Position numbers and translations under genes: made by a program. The notes under the pieces are model-generated. The model was not told the origin of the DNA. It saw only the letters and a list, made by a program, of their open reading frames with translations, and ran no database searches. From contig JAFRAH010000006.1 in the NCBI GenBank assembly GCA_017405525.1, forward strand, positions 88,539 through 152,538: a stretch of DNA of 64,000 nt, read 5' to 3'. Source of the DNA: Synergistaceae bacterium. Its GTDB lineage: Bacteria > Synergistota > Synergistia > Synergistales > Aminobacteriaceae. Shown here piece after piece: positions 50,877-60,780 of this stretch (position 1 is its first letter; each line of letters starts with the position of its first letter).

Positions 50877-53800
50877 ATGTCAAGGAAAAAGCTGGCTGTG
50901 TTCTTCACGGCACTACTTGCAGCAATTCTGGCGGCGTGTTCTTCGGCATGGGCTGATTCTCCGCGCGATACGGTCGTCAATTACGCGTGGGAGGTCTACA
51001 ATTTCACGTGGACTGCCGACAAGCCCATACTTCTCCACAACACAAGCACATGGATTCCTGCAGGACAGATCCGGGGCATTCCCTACACCCTGAACGGCAC
51101 TCAGACTTCCTACGAGGACTACAAGGCACTCATTGACCAGTACAAGGGCGGCACGAACAACGGCCTCTATGACACCGCAACCTACTCAATCGGCAAAGAC
51201 GCAAACGGCAATACAATATGGCGCACAAGCATGAAATACGGGTATGCCTGCGCCGCATTCGTTACTGACTGCATCAGGAAGGGCTTTCCCGCAAGCGCAG
51301 GACTGACTAGGCGGAACGCTACACAGTTCCACCTTAAAGCAGGCTGGAGCGAGCGCGTTACAGAGGGCAGCAGGAACAACGAATCCTACTCCAAGCTGAA
51401 GAAGGGCGACTACCTCGACAACTATGATCACGTAATACTAGTAGTAGCGAATGACACTTCAGCACAGAAAATCTCCTACGTTGACCAGACTCCTTATTGG
51501 GACGAAAACAACCACGTAGGAACTCACAAGGGTGAACGCACATATTCCGAACTCAATAATGGCGGCTATACCCCGATGTTCGTTACGTACCCTGGCGAGG
51601 ATGGCTCAATACCTATTGACGAGGAGCACTTCTCGGATCCACTCTTCCGTGAGTATTGCAGGCTCAGGTTCGACACAGACGATGACGGCTACTTCAGCGA
51701 GTCCGAAATCGAGAACGCTACCGATATGGGCTGGCACGCCGGGCCTCACCCTGACAACGTAAACCCGAACGCTGACCCCAATTTTTCATGCCGTCCCGAA
51801 ATTCTGGCGGACAACGGCGCAAAATGGAAGGGCATTAGGAGCATTGAGGGCGTTAAGTATTTCAAGAAGCTAAAGTATCTTTACGTCTACAATGACAGCA
51901 TTATGGGCACTATTGACGTTAGCGGCATGACTGAGCTTGAGGATCTCAGGTGCTACGGGAACAACCTTGCAGGCTACAAGATCACCAAGATTAACGCTGA
52001 GGGCTGCACCTCCCTGAAACACATTGAGGCTCAGAACAACAATATATCCTCCCTCGTCCTCAGCAATTGCAGTGAGCTAGAATACCTCGATGTTTCGGGT
52101 AACAAGCTGACCTCCCTTGATGTCTCAGGGTTCGCCAAGCTCAAGACACTTATAGCCGATAACAACTTGTTGACCTCCTTCAACGCAAGCGGGTGCTCGA
52201 AACTTGAGACGATTAACCTCTCAGTGAACAGCTTCACCACGCTCACGATAACCGGCCTGACTTCGCTGAAGACCCTAAACGTGAGCATGTGTGATAACTT
52301 GACCGAGCTTAACTGTAGCAATAACGCTCTGACATTGCTTAATGCCATGTCCTGCGATGCTCTCAAGACAGTTAGATGCAACAACAACCTTTTGACTTCA
52401 CTGAGGCTTGATTTCTGCCCTGAGCTCGAAAAGGTATACTGCAAAAATAACAAGCTAGTTACAGGGAGCATAATCATTGCCGGGAGCACGGACAAGCTGC
52501 TTCTTGTTGACCGTGATTCAGGCGTGAGCACCGGCGCAGATGCCCCAACTTTCACGGATATTCACCTTCCCACCGGCTACGTCGGAGAGACCTACAGCGG
52601 CTACGTCAAGGCTTCAGGTACGGGGATAATCACCTATGCCAGCGATGTACTCTTTGCGTCAAGCGGCCTGAAGTTCACCGGCGATAACCAGTACGAGAAC
52701 ACTACCGGCAAAATTGGCGGCGTTCCTCTCAGTGCGTATACGTTCACCTGCACGATGACGGCAACGAACTTTGAGGGAAGGGCTGAAAGGGAATGCACCA
52801 TAACCCTCATCAATAACGGTAAGGGCCCGAAGATACTTACCGAGTCGTCATCATTGAGCCCACTCATACAGAACAGGGCTTATTCCGCGATACCCATTCA
52901 GGAATCAGGAGGAAAGAGCCCCTTCACTTGGGAGAAGTCAAGCGGCAATCTCCCCGAAGGCATGAGGCTCAAGCTGGGGTCAGACTACATCATCTACCTC
53001 TACGGAACTCCCTCAACGGCGGGCAAGTATACGTTCTCGCTGACAGTAACCGACAGTACCAGCATTACGGGCGACACGAGGCATCTCTATGACCGCAAGG
53101 AGTTCACCATCACCGTCAACCCTGACGACTCATCTTCACGCGTAACCATAAGCGGTGATATTCAGAACGGCACGAGGAAGAAGACATATTCCACAGCTCT
53201 CAATGCAAGCGGTGGTGTCTCGCCGTATTCCTGGACATTGAGCAGTGGCAAACTTCCTGACGGCCTCGAACTTGGACCGACAACGGGGAAAATCACCGGC
53301 ACAGCGACCAAAGCCGGAACGTTCACATTCACCGTCAAGGTAACCGACAAGAACGGGAAATTCGCCACAAAGTCCTACACCGTGAAGATAACACAGACTG
53401 CAGTAAACGGTTCAATCCCTGCGACGGCGACACGAAAAGGAACGTTCACCGGGACACCGAAGGCTTCAGGCGGAGCTAGCCCCTATGTCTGGAGTGTGAG
53501 CAAGGGCAGTCTTCCCAATGGCTTAAAGCTCAACACATCAACGGGGAAAATCACGGGTTCGCCCTCGAAAGCCGGGACATTCAGCTTCACCATTAAGGCC
53601 AAAGACAAGAACGGTGCCGCCGGGACTAAAGCCTACACCATAACCGTAACTCAGACAAAGGTAACGGGTTCAATCCCTGCCACGGCAACACGAAAAGGAA
53701 CGTTCACCGGGACACCGAAGGCATCAGGTGGGGCTAGCCCCTATGTCTGGAGTGTGAGCAAGGGCAGTCTTCCCAATGGCTTAAAGCTCAACACATCAAC

Positions 53801-54875
53801 GGGGAAAATCACGGGTTCGCCCTCGAAAGCTGGGACATTCAGCTTCACCATTAAGGCCAAAGACAAGAACGGTGCCGCCGGGACTAAAGCCTACACCATA
53901 ACCGTAACTCAGACGACAGTATCAGGGAAGGTAGTAGCAACCCTGACGAGGAAAGCTAGCTACTCGAAAGTTCTCAAGGCTACAGGAGGAGTAAGCCCCT
54001 ATACTTGGTCAGTCAGTGCAGGAAGTCTCCCCGATGGTATGAAGTTGGGCAAGTCATCAGGCAAAATCTCAGGTTCACCCACCAAAGCCGGGACGTTCAA
54101 ATTCACGGTCAAGGCCAAAGACAAGAACGGTGCGGCGGGAACTAAAACCTACACGATAACCGTAACTCAGACAAAGGTAACGGGCTCAATTCCTGCAACG
54201 GCAACACGAAAAGGGACGTTCACCGGGACACCGAAGGCTTCAGGCGGGGCAAGTCCCTATGTCTGGAGTGTGAGCAAGGGTAATCTCCCGGATGGCCTCA
54301 AGCTCAACACATCAACGGGGAAAATCACAGGTTCACCCACTAAGGCCGGAACGTTCTCATTCACCATCAAGGCCAAAGACAAGAACGGTGCCGCTGGAAC
54401 TAAGACCTACACCGTCAAGGTAACAGCCGCCACTTCTGCGAATGATACACTGCCCGACAACCCGGAAGGTGCTCCATCATCCGGCACACCTGACACGCAA
54501 GACCTCCCGGCAATTCCTGAGATGCCCGGAATGGTTACAGGTCTTCCCGAAAGCACAGCAGGAACATTCACCCTCACTGCAACGCTGAGTGTGGCCAGTG
54601 AGGACATCCTTGAGGCATTCGAGGGAAGAGACAGCGATATAGTCGCCGTGAAAGCAGGTGAACCCGTAACCTTCATCCTGAACACTTGGGACGTTGAACC
54701 TGAAGGTGCAACAGTCTTTGTTGACGACAAACCATCAGAAAGCATCACCGTTTCACCTGAAGGGACGTTCACACTTCCTGCCGAGCTCGTACATGATGAC
54801 TTCAAGGTCAGCGTTAAGGCAGTACATGGAGCTGTTGAGATCGAGACTGATCCCCTCTACATCACTACGAGGTAG
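50877..54875 (+). CDS. Giant exported protein: cysteine-peptidase-like, EF-hand, LRR and Ig-like repeats
   Basis: This 1332-residue protein starts with a signal peptide; LAAC at residues 18-21 could be a lipobox, or cleavage may follow SSAWA. Residues 27-245 look like a papain-fold (NlpC/CHAP-type) domain with Cys125 in YACAAFVTDC and His185 in NYDHVILVV. An EF-hand-like loop DTDDDGYFSESE lies near 266-277. Residues about 310-560 carry leucine-rich repeats of the L-x-x-LxVSxNxL kind. From about 570 to 1180 follow putative Ig domains (He_PIG type), each with PY-WSVSxGxLPxGLxL. A proline-rich linker then a C-terminal domain of about 105 residues ends it. Likely a surface adhesin or wall-acting protein. 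Confidence 0.82.
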   Translation: MSRKKLAVFFTALLAAILAACSSAWADSPRDTVVNYAWEVYNFTWTADKPILLHNTSTWIPAGQIRGIPYTLNGTQTSYEDYKALIDQYKGGTNNGLYDTATYSIGKDANGNTIWRTSMKYGYACAAFVTDCIRKGFPASAGLTRRNATQFHLKAGWSERVTEGSRNNESYSKLKKGDYLDNYDHVILVVANDTSAQKISYVDQTPYWDENNHVGTHKGERTYSELNNGGYTPMFVTYPGEDGSIPIDEEHFSDPLFREYCRLRFDTDDDGYFSESEIENATDMGWHAGPHPDNVNPNADPNFSCRPEILADNGAKWKGIRSIEGVKYFKKLKYLYVYNDSIMGTIDVSGMTELEDLRCYGNNLAGYKITKINAEGCTSLKHIEAQNNNISSLVLSNCSELEYLDVSGNKLTSLDVSGFAKLKTLIADNNLLTSFNASGCSKLETINLSVNSFTTLTITGLTSLKTLNVSMCDNLTELNCSNNALTLLNAMSCDALKTVRCNNNLLTSLRLDFCPELEKVYCKNNKLVTGSIIIAGSTDKLLLVDRDSGVSTGADAPTFTDIHLPTGYVGETYSGYVKASGTGIITYASDVLFASSGLKFTGDNQYENTTGKIGGVPLSAYTFTCTMTATNFEGRAERECTITLINNGKGPKILTESSSLSPLIQNRAYSAIPIQESGGKSPFTWEKSSGNLPEGMRLKLGSDYIIYLYGTPSTAGKYTFSLTVTDSTSITGDTRHLYDRKEFTITVNPDDSSSRVTISGDIQNGTRKKTYSTALNASGGVSPYSWTLSSGKLPDGLELGPTTGKITGTATKAGTFTFTVKVTDKNGKFATKSYTVKITQTAVNGSIPATATRKGTFTGTPKASGGASPYVWSVSKGSLPNGLKLNTSTGKITGSPSKAGTFSFTIKAKDKNGAAGTKAYTITVTQTKVTGSIPATATRKGTFTGTPKASGGASPYVWSVSKGSLPNGLKLNTSTGKITGSPSKAGTFSFTIKAKDKNGAAGTKAYTITVTQTTVSGKVVATLTRKASYSKVLKATGGVSPYTWSVSAGSLPDGMKLGKSSGKISGSPTKAGTFKFTVKAKDKNGAAGTKTYTITVTQTKVTGSIPATATRKGTFTGTPKASGGASPYVWSVSKGNLPDGLKLNTSTGKITGSPTKAGTFSFTIKAKDKNGAAGTKTYTVKVTAATSANDTLPDNPEGAPSSGTPDTQDLPAIPEMPGMVTGLPESTAGTFTLTATLSVASEDILEAFEGRDSDIVAVKAGEPVTFILNTWDVEPEGATVFVDDKPSESITVSPEGTFTLPAELVHDDFKVSVKAVHGAVEIETDPLYITTR
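53409..54440 (+). repeat. 258-bp tandem Ig-domain repeats at DNA level
   Basis: Units start at 53409, 53667, 53925 and 54183, a period of 258 bp (86 codons). The first two are nearly identical, the fourth is close, and the third has diverged. Such identity points to recent duplication or gene conversion. Confidence 0.9.
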
Positions 54876-54899
54876 CTTAGCTCACTGAGAAAATATTTT

Positions 54900-54934
54900 C
54901 CCTCCGGCTTGAATTACCGGGGGGATTTTTTTTT
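54900..54934 (+). terminator. Intrinsic terminator after the first giant protein gene
   Basis: CCCTCCGG (54900-54907) pairs with CCGGGGGG (54917-54924), followed by nine T. Confidence 0.9.
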
Positions 54935-55019
54935 GACTGGAAGGCAATTACTCAGGCAGTCAGAATATACTATAATTGCATTTACCCATAAATTCACACA
55001 GCTAAAGGAGGCATCTTCA

Positions 55020-58000
55020 ATGAAGAGATATTTACGTGCTGTTATTGCTTCAGTTTTCCTCATCATGGCCGTAACTTCACCTTCAGCGGCCTATACTCCC
55101 TACATTCCACCGCTTTACGTGAACAGCTTCATTCCAGCCTCTGCCAACATAGGGCAGTCCTACAGCGCAAGTTTCGTCGCAATAGGCGGAACATACCCCT
55201 ACTCATGGAGCTACAGCGGGACAATTCCCCCCGGAATGAGTTTCAGCGGCTTCGGAGGGAGTGCGTCAATCAGCGGGACACCAACAAGCCCGGGAATGTA
55301 CAGCTTCTGGGTTACCGTTACGGATTCATCAGGACAGCGTGCATTGAGCAGCTTGGGCAACGTCATGATCTACGACCCCAATGCACCGCCGTCAATCAGC
55401 AAGAGTTCCCTCAAGAACGGAGTGCCGGGAAAGGAGTATTCTGACACTATAACGGCCTCAAACGGTCAATCCCCAAAGACATGGGCAATCACAGGAGGGA
55501 GCTTGCCACCGGGAATAACGTTCGTAAGCTCAGGGGATAAGGCCATGTTCTCAGGAACTCCCACAGAAGAAGGCGAGTACACTTTCAGTCTCAAGGTTAC
55601 GGACGGAAAAGGAAGGACGGATGAAAGACAGATCACCGTGAAGATATGCTATCCTCCGCTGACTATTTCCGGCTGGATTCCAACTTATGGCTACGTGGGG
55701 AGCGTCTATTACAGTCCATACGGCGCAAGGTTCTCGGCTGATGATGGCGTTGCTCCGTACACTTGGAGGATAACGAGAGGGTCAATTCCGCCGGGTATGG
55801 TCTTCACCGATCAAGGCAACGGCGAGAATGGTTGCAGGATTATCGGTACTCCATTATCCGGGGACACGTACAACTTCACGATTCAGGTTACCGACGGAAA
55901 AGGAAGGACAGCGGAAAAGGACTTGCAGCTACTCATAAAGGGTGGCAAAACTAACGACAGCCTATACATAGACGGTGATTTGCCGGATGTAACTCTTGCT
56001 GATTGGACATATACGAAATACGACTACTATATCAATAGCTTGTATGCAAGGGGTGGACGTTCTCCATTTCAGTGGTCGGTGATAGCGGGAAACACTCCGC
56101 GAGGTCTTGAGCTCAAGGTGGAAAGTTGGAACACAGAAGAAGCAAAACTTATAGGTTGGCCTTCTGATAACTCGTCATACGCTAAGAATGAATTTATCCT
56201 GAAAGTTATTGACGCTGACGGCAGAACTGCAACAAAGAAATTCTCCGTTAAAGTCCCTGAAGGCTTACCCGGCGGCTCGTCAGACGTTAAGGCTCCCTAT
56301 ACTGTCCCAGAAATGAGCGGCAACCTTCCTGCCTCAATAGAAGGGAAGTCATATTCCGGTCTCATAACCGTGAGCAAGGGAAAAGCACCCTACACATGGA
56401 GCGCGGACATCTCTAACCTACCTGACGGCTTGGCACTGAGTTTCTCGGACAGCAAGACCGGCAACAGCTCAGGCTTGACGGGGAAATATGCCCGCATCAC
56501 AGGCACGCCAAAATCTGGAGGGTATTACGCGGCCTTTATGCTGAAGCTAACCGACGCTAACGGGAACACTAACACCAAGATATATACGTTCAAAGTGGTA
56601 CAGAAGCCTTCACTTTCCGGGACACTCCCTGTTGGTACGAGGAAGGGAGAATATTCCGGGAATATCCGGGTGAATGGCTGGGCAGCTCCATATACTCTTT
56701 CGGTGGTTTCCGGGGCATTGCCTGACGGTCTGAGGCTCAAGCTGTCCGGGGATTTGGGCGTGCTCTCAGGGACTCCCACTAAGGCGGGACAGTACTCGTT
56801 CAAGCTGAAGGCAACTGACGGCAACAATCTTTCGGCCTCAAGGACTTTCAGCATGGACATAACACAGACTGTAGTATCCGGCGAACTTCCTGCGAATGCC
56901 ACAAGGAAGGCTAATTATTCCGGCCATGTAGCTGCAACGGGCGGGGCTGAACCCTATACGTGGTCAGTGAGTTCCGGGAAATTGCCTGATGGTCTGACGC
57001 TTTCGATTTCCGGGGATATTACCGGGACATTAACGAAGTCAGGAAGCTACACGTTCACGCTCAAAGCAAGGGACAAAAACGGAGCGGCAGCCACAAAGTC
57101 ATTCACGGTGAAGGTAACTCAGACGACAATAACCGGGACACTGGGCAACACAACGAGGAAGGCCAGCTATACCGGGACGCTCAAGGCATCAGGTGGCGTG
57201 AAACCCTACACTTGGAGCGTGAGCAGTGGGAAGCTCCCGGACGGTCTGAAACTCAATGCCTCCACCGGGAAAATTTCGGGCTCACCTACGAAGTCAGGAA
57301 GCTACACGTTCACCGTTAAGGCAAGGGACAAAAACGGAGCAGCAGCCACCAAGTCATTCACCATCAAGGTAACTGAGACAGCACTAACAGGGACGATCCC
57401 GGCATTAGGTACAAGATTGGGATATTATTCCGGCTCACTCAAAGCAAGCGGCGGAACAAAGCCCTATACATGGAGTGTTGACGCTGGGAAACTTCCAGAC
57501 GGCACAAAGCTGACTTACTCAGGGACTAAGGCCGCAATCTTGGGAACTCTCACGAAAGCAGGAACATATACATTCACGCTCAAGGTTAAGGACAAGAACG
57601 GGGCAGCCTCACGCAAGAAGTTCACCATCAAAGTAACCCAAACAACCCTAACCGGCACAATTCCGGCAACAGCTACAACAGGAAGCACCTTCACCTTCAA
57701 GCCTAAAGCATCAGGTGGGGCATCACCCTATAGCTGGTCAGTAAGCTCCGGGAATTTGCCCAACGGCCTGACGCTCAATGCCTCGACCGGGAAGATCTCA
57801 GGGACGCTCACAAAGGCAGGCACCTTCAAGTTCACGCTTAAGGCAAAGGACAAGAAGGGAGCTGCCGCTACAAAGTCATTCACGCTGAAGGTTACGGCTG
57901 TCAAGGCAAAAACGTCCATTCCTGACAGCAACCCCGATAACCCGGAAGGCAGCCCATCATCCGGCAGGGACACTTCAAGCCTCCCATCAGCCCCGGAAAT

Positions 58001-58346
58001 TCCCGGAACACATGACGCACTTCCAGGAGGAGTAGCACTAACCCTTCACGCAACACTGACTGTCTCAAGCAGTGATATTCTCGAAGCTCCCGAAGGACGA
58101 GACAGCGACCTAATCACCGTCAAAGCAGGCAGGGCATTAACCTTCATTCTCGGCAAGTGGGGCGTTGAGGTCTCAGGCGTTACAGTCTTCATTGACGACA
58201 AGCCCGCTGAAGGTATCACGGTCTCAGATGATGATACGTTCATTCTCCCGGCTGAAATGGTCTCAGGGGACTTCAAGATTTACGTCAAGGCCACACATGA
58301 AGGCTCAGAATTGGAGTCCGAAACCATCTACATCATCTCCCAATAG
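55020..58346 (+). CDS. Giant exported Ig-like (He_PIG) repeat protein
   Basis: This 1108-residue protein has a signal peptide (MKRYLRAVIASVFLIMAV, cleavage after SAA near residue 24) and about ten putative Ig domains of the He_PIG type, each with a P-Y-x-W-S segment, then a LPxGLxL segment, then GTPTxAGxYxFxLKxTDxxGxxA. It ends with a linker containing NPDNPEGSPSSG (about residues 968-979) and a domain of about 100 residues like that of the preceding gene. The longer frame upstream is rejected; AAAGGAGG at 55004-55011 fits the ATG at 55020. TATAAT at 54971-54976 is a likely -10. It lacks the peptidase and LRR parts of its neighbour. Surface display is inferred. Confidence 0.85.
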   Translation: MKRYLRAVIASVFLIMAVTSPSAAYTPYIPPLYVNSFIPASANIGQSYSASFVAIGGTYPYSWSYSGTIPPGMSFSGFGGSASISGTPTSPGMYSFWVTVTDSSGQRALSSLGNVMIYDPNAPPSISKSSLKNGVPGKEYSDTITASNGQSPKTWAITGGSLPPGITFVSSGDKAMFSGTPTEEGEYTFSLKVTDGKGRTDERQITVKICYPPLTISGWIPTYGYVGSVYYSPYGARFSADDGVAPYTWRITRGSIPPGMVFTDQGNGENGCRIIGTPLSGDTYNFTIQVTDGKGRTAEKDLQLLIKGGKTNDSLYIDGDLPDVTLADWTYTKYDYYINSLYARGGRSPFQWSVIAGNTPRGLELKVESWNTEEAKLIGWPSDNSSYAKNEFILKVIDADGRTATKKFSVKVPEGLPGGSSDVKAPYTVPEMSGNLPASIEGKSYSGLITVSKGKAPYTWSADISNLPDGLALSFSDSKTGNSSGLTGKYARITGTPKSGGYYAAFMLKLTDANGNTNTKIYTFKVVQKPSLSGTLPVGTRKGEYSGNIRVNGWAAPYTLSVVSGALPDGLRLKLSGDLGVLSGTPTKAGQYSFKLKATDGNNLSASRTFSMDITQTVVSGELPANATRKANYSGHVAATGGAEPYTWSVSSGKLPDGLTLSISGDITGTLTKSGSYTFTLKARDKNGAAATKSFTVKVTQTTITGTLGNTTRKASYTGTLKASGGVKPYTWSVSSGKLPDGLKLNASTGKISGSPTKSGSYTFTVKARDKNGAAATKSFTIKVTETALTGTIPALGTRLGYYSGSLKASGGTKPYTWSVDAGKLPDGTKLTYSGTKAAILGTLTKAGTYTFTLKVKDKNGAASRKKFTIKVTQTTLTGTIPATATTGSTFTFKPKASGGASPYSWSVSSGNLPNGLTLNASTGKISGTLTKAGTFKFTLKAKDKKGAAATKSFTLKVTAVKAKTSIPDSNPDNPEGSPSSGRDTSSLPSAPEIPGTHDALPGGVALTLHATLTVSSSDILEAPEGRDSDLITVKAGRALTFILGKWGVEVSGVTVFIDDKPAEGITVSDDDTFILPAEMVSGDFKIYVKATHEGSELESETIYIISQ

Positions 58347-58361
58347 CATCACCCCAAAAAA

Positions 58362-58391
58362 ATAACCCCCGGCCTCAAAACCGGGGGCTTT
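58362..58391. terminator. Bidirectional terminator
   Basis: CCCCCGG (58366-58372) pairs with CCGGGGG (58381-58387), with A-rich sequence on the left. It separates convergent genes. Confidence 0.8.
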
Positions 58392-58406
58392 CCTTCTCAC
58401 TCCGTC

Positions 58407-59054
58407 TTATTCCTGAACCGCCGCCTCAATCTGAAGCACTGAGCTTTTCTCCACAAGTTCAGGGTGTTCATTGCCCGAAAAGATTATCTCTGCCTCCATT
58501 CCCGTAGATGCCACAACTGAGGTCAGTATCTTCCTCACGTTCTCGTCTGAATGCGACAATATCCCCTGCTGGAGCTCATGAGCCCTCACCTTCAACAGGT
58601 CAGCCTCTACCTCCCTGTTCTGGTCCTCAAGTTTCACGCTCGTGAATATCCCCGCGCTCTGGTCGTAAACCTCAAAGCTCTGAACGTCCGCGTAAATGTC
58701 CAGTATCTCGCTGTGTGGCAGGGTTATTCGTACCCTGTTCACGTCAAATCTCTCTGACAGCTGAGCCTTCGAGAGGTCGCAGCCACAGACTATAGTCCCG
58801 TTGTACTTGAGCATGAATTTTCGCGTTGTCCCAGGAAAATTCACGTTGAGGCCGGGTATCTTCACACCGTCGGAGAATGACACGATTGACTGGAAGCGTT
58901 CCCTTATCGTGGCAAGCTCGCTAACGTTCTGGATGCCTGATAGTATCGTAGTCCGTACTGACCTGTTCTGGCTCACTTTCCGCCTCATCATGAGCACTAC
59001 ATTTATTGTGATTGATACCGTGAGGGCTAAGACTAATGCAATTGCCGCTGTCAA
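58407..59054 (-). CDS. DUF4230-like membrane-anchored protein
   Basis: This 215-residue protein has one N-terminal membrane helix (about residues 3-23) and a soluble domain that matches DUF4230 by eye: NVSELATIRERFQSIVSF (about 43-60), KFMLKYNGTIVCGCDLSKA and VRITLPHSEILDIYAD. Family members are of unknown function. The start codon is a TTG with CAGGAGG ten bases upstream, which I accept because no ATG is near. It diverges from the J-domain gene. Confidence 0.78.
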   Translation of the reverse strand: MTAAIALVLALTVSITINVVLMMRRKVSQNRSVRTTILSGIQNVSELATIRERFQSIVSFSDGVKIPGLNVNFPGTTRKFMLKYNGTIVCGCDLSKAQLSERFDVNRVRITLPHSEILDIYADVQSFEVYDQSAGIFTSVKLEDQNREVEADLLKVRAHELQQGILSHSDENVRKILTSVVASTGMEAEIIFSGNEHPELVEKSSVLQIEAAVQE

Positions 59055-59147
59055 AATGTTTTTACCTCCTGAAGAAATATATTAGAATAATGACATGCCT
59101 ATAAATTTTTGGCAACCCGCTAAAACTCATGAAAGGGGGCATCCCGC

Positions 59148-60059
59148 ATAGACAACGCAGAAATCATAACCAGCCTTAAGACATTAGGACTTGAGCCCGG
59201 CGCAACACCTGATGACATTCACGCGGCATTCAGAAAGTTAGCCCTTGAGCTCCACCCTGACGTTACTGGTCAGAAAAGCAACTTCCGATTTCAGCAGGTT
59301 ACCGGGGCATATACCCTCCTCAAGGGATTAACCCCGGAAGAGCTGGCCTCACTCACGGAGAAGAGACCTTCACCCGGAAAACCCAAGCCCGAACACCATG
59401 AACAGCCCCGCCGCCATGAAGAGACCGAAAAGTCCAGGAACACCGGGAAAATTGACGGTATACTCAGCAGGTACGAGGCTGAAATCAGCGACTACATGGC
59501 CGGACGGAAAACAGGCGATGACTCCGACATGAGGGCTCTGATCTTCCGCATGAAGTCCCGAAAACCCAAAGTCATTAACGCCGCACTGAAACATTCCGCG
59601 CAGTTCGTGAACAGGACAGAGTTCCGCAAGGCTCTCACAGAAATTCTCAGGAGGCCGGAAATTGACGCATCAACTGCCGAGATTGCCGGGGCACTTCCTT
59701 TTGACGACACTACGCGAAAACTCATAGCCATGGACACATCAGGGAATGCCGGGAATTTCCCTGCCGGTCTCATCATCAGCCTCATAGGCAGCGACACGGA
59801 CGCAATGGAGAGCATGTTACTTCACGTTTCGCCGGAGAACGTGGCCGTAATACTGAGACGCTGGCCTTCCGGGAAAAACATGAATGCCGGGATAGTCAGG
59901 AGCCTGCTGGCCTCAGATGACGCTAGAATACTCGTTCCGTTGCTTGGTGCAATGAGGACGAACTTCCCGCGTTCAGCCCAGCAGCACAGAAAGAGATTAG
60001 CCGAGCTCGAAAGCCACCCTGTCGCGGCAGTCAGGGCGTGGTCAAGAAAATTATTGTAG
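59148..60059 (+). CDS. J-domain protein with helical-repeat C-terminus (apparent ATA start)
   Basis: This 303-residue protein begins with a J domain: SLKTLGLEPGATPDDIHAAF (about residues 8-27) and the HPD motif in LELHPDVTG, which stimulates DnaK-type chaperones. A charged, proline-rich linker (about 70-100) leads to a C-terminal part with helical, HEAT-like character (ALIFRMKSRKPKVINAAL, then LIISLIGSDTDAM and ARILVPLLGAM). No ATG, GTG or TTG occurs in frame before the J domain: an in-frame stop lies at 59130. The ATA at 59148 is eight bases after AGGGGG, so I infer ATA initiation; a frameshift from an ATG at 59129 is the alternative. A shorter product from 59496 would lose the J domain. Confidence 0.72.
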   Translation: MDNAEIITSLKTLGLEPGATPDDIHAAFRKLALELHPDVTGQKSNFRFQQVTGAYTLLKGLTPEELASLTEKRPSPGKPKPEHHEQPRRHEETEKSRNTGKIDGILSRYEAEISDYMAGRKTGDDSDMRALIFRMKSRKPKVINAALKHSAQFVNRTEFRKALTEILRRPEIDASTAEIAGALPFDDTTRKLIAMDTSGNAGNFPAGLIISLIGSDTDAMESMLLHVSPENVAVILRRWPSGKNMNAGIVRSLLASDDARILVPLLGAMRTNFPRSAQQHRKRLAELESHPVAAVRAWSRKLL

Positions 60060-60077
60060 TCTGGAGGAGTTACTCAC

Positions 60078-60722
60078 ATGAAGAAATTGTTATTATGCGT
60101 TTTTCTCGTAATCATGTCGGCGGGCTGTGCACTTGCTGACGTTATGCCTCCCTATGTTGTGATTGAGGGGGCTGCGGAAATCTCAGGAGGTAATGAGGCC
60201 GTCTATGTCAGCGGAAATGACGGGGTATTGCCGGATGGTTCACCAGTGCCCGACATCACCATAGTAAGCCGTCTCCGTTCAACCCTCCCGGTTAGGCGCG
60301 GGAATATCCCCACCAATGAGAACAGCCTGCTTAACCCTAAAGACCCAGTCCTGATTACTGCAAGGGCAGGGAGCATTACCCTCAAGGAATGGGGAGGGGA
60401 CTACGTCAGCTCAGTGAGGATATTCGACGCGAAAGGTGAGCCCATAGAGCCCGAAACTTCCGGGGACAAACCGGCAATCAGAGCCACAGAACAACCGGCT
60501 GACTACTACCTTGAGTTCATGCAGAAAGATACGGTGAATATTGACGCTGAGGATGACCCGGAGTTCTGCTACGTCCTGCTTAGAGTGAAGGGAGGCCATG
60601 ACCAGGCGATAATCTCGGACGCTCCCAGAACATCAAGCATTGACCGTACAGGAAATCCGTTAGACGCTATAGGTGAGCTCTACAGGAAGTTCAGGCGCGA
60701 GGCTGAGAGTAACCCATATTAG
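60078..60722 (+). CDS. Exported protein of unknown function
   Basis: I do not recognise this 214-residue protein. It starts with a signal peptide MKKLLLCVFLVIMSAGCALA; MSAGC could act as a lipobox, or signal peptidase I could cut after ALA. The mature part is beta-rich and acidic, with VVIEGAAEISGGNEA near the start, and ends in a charged helix. It follows the J-domain gene by 18 bases and may be cotranscribed. The region just downstream has a weak CAGGGC/GCCCTG hairpin. Confidence 0.65.
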   Translation: MKKLLLCVFLVIMSAGCALADVMPPYVVIEGAAEISGGNEAVYVSGNDGVLPDGSPVPDITIVSRLRSTLPVRRGNIPTNENSLLNPKDPVLITARAGSITLKEWGGDYVSSVRIFDAKGEPIEPETSGDKPAIRATEQPADYYLEFMQKDTVNIDAEDDPEFCYVLLRVKGGHDQAIISDAPRTSSIDRTGNPLDAIGELYRKFRREAESNPY

Positions 60723-60780
60723 AGCGAGTGAATGAGGCAGGGCAGGAGTGAGAGATTACCCCGCCCTGTGATTTCCCCGG

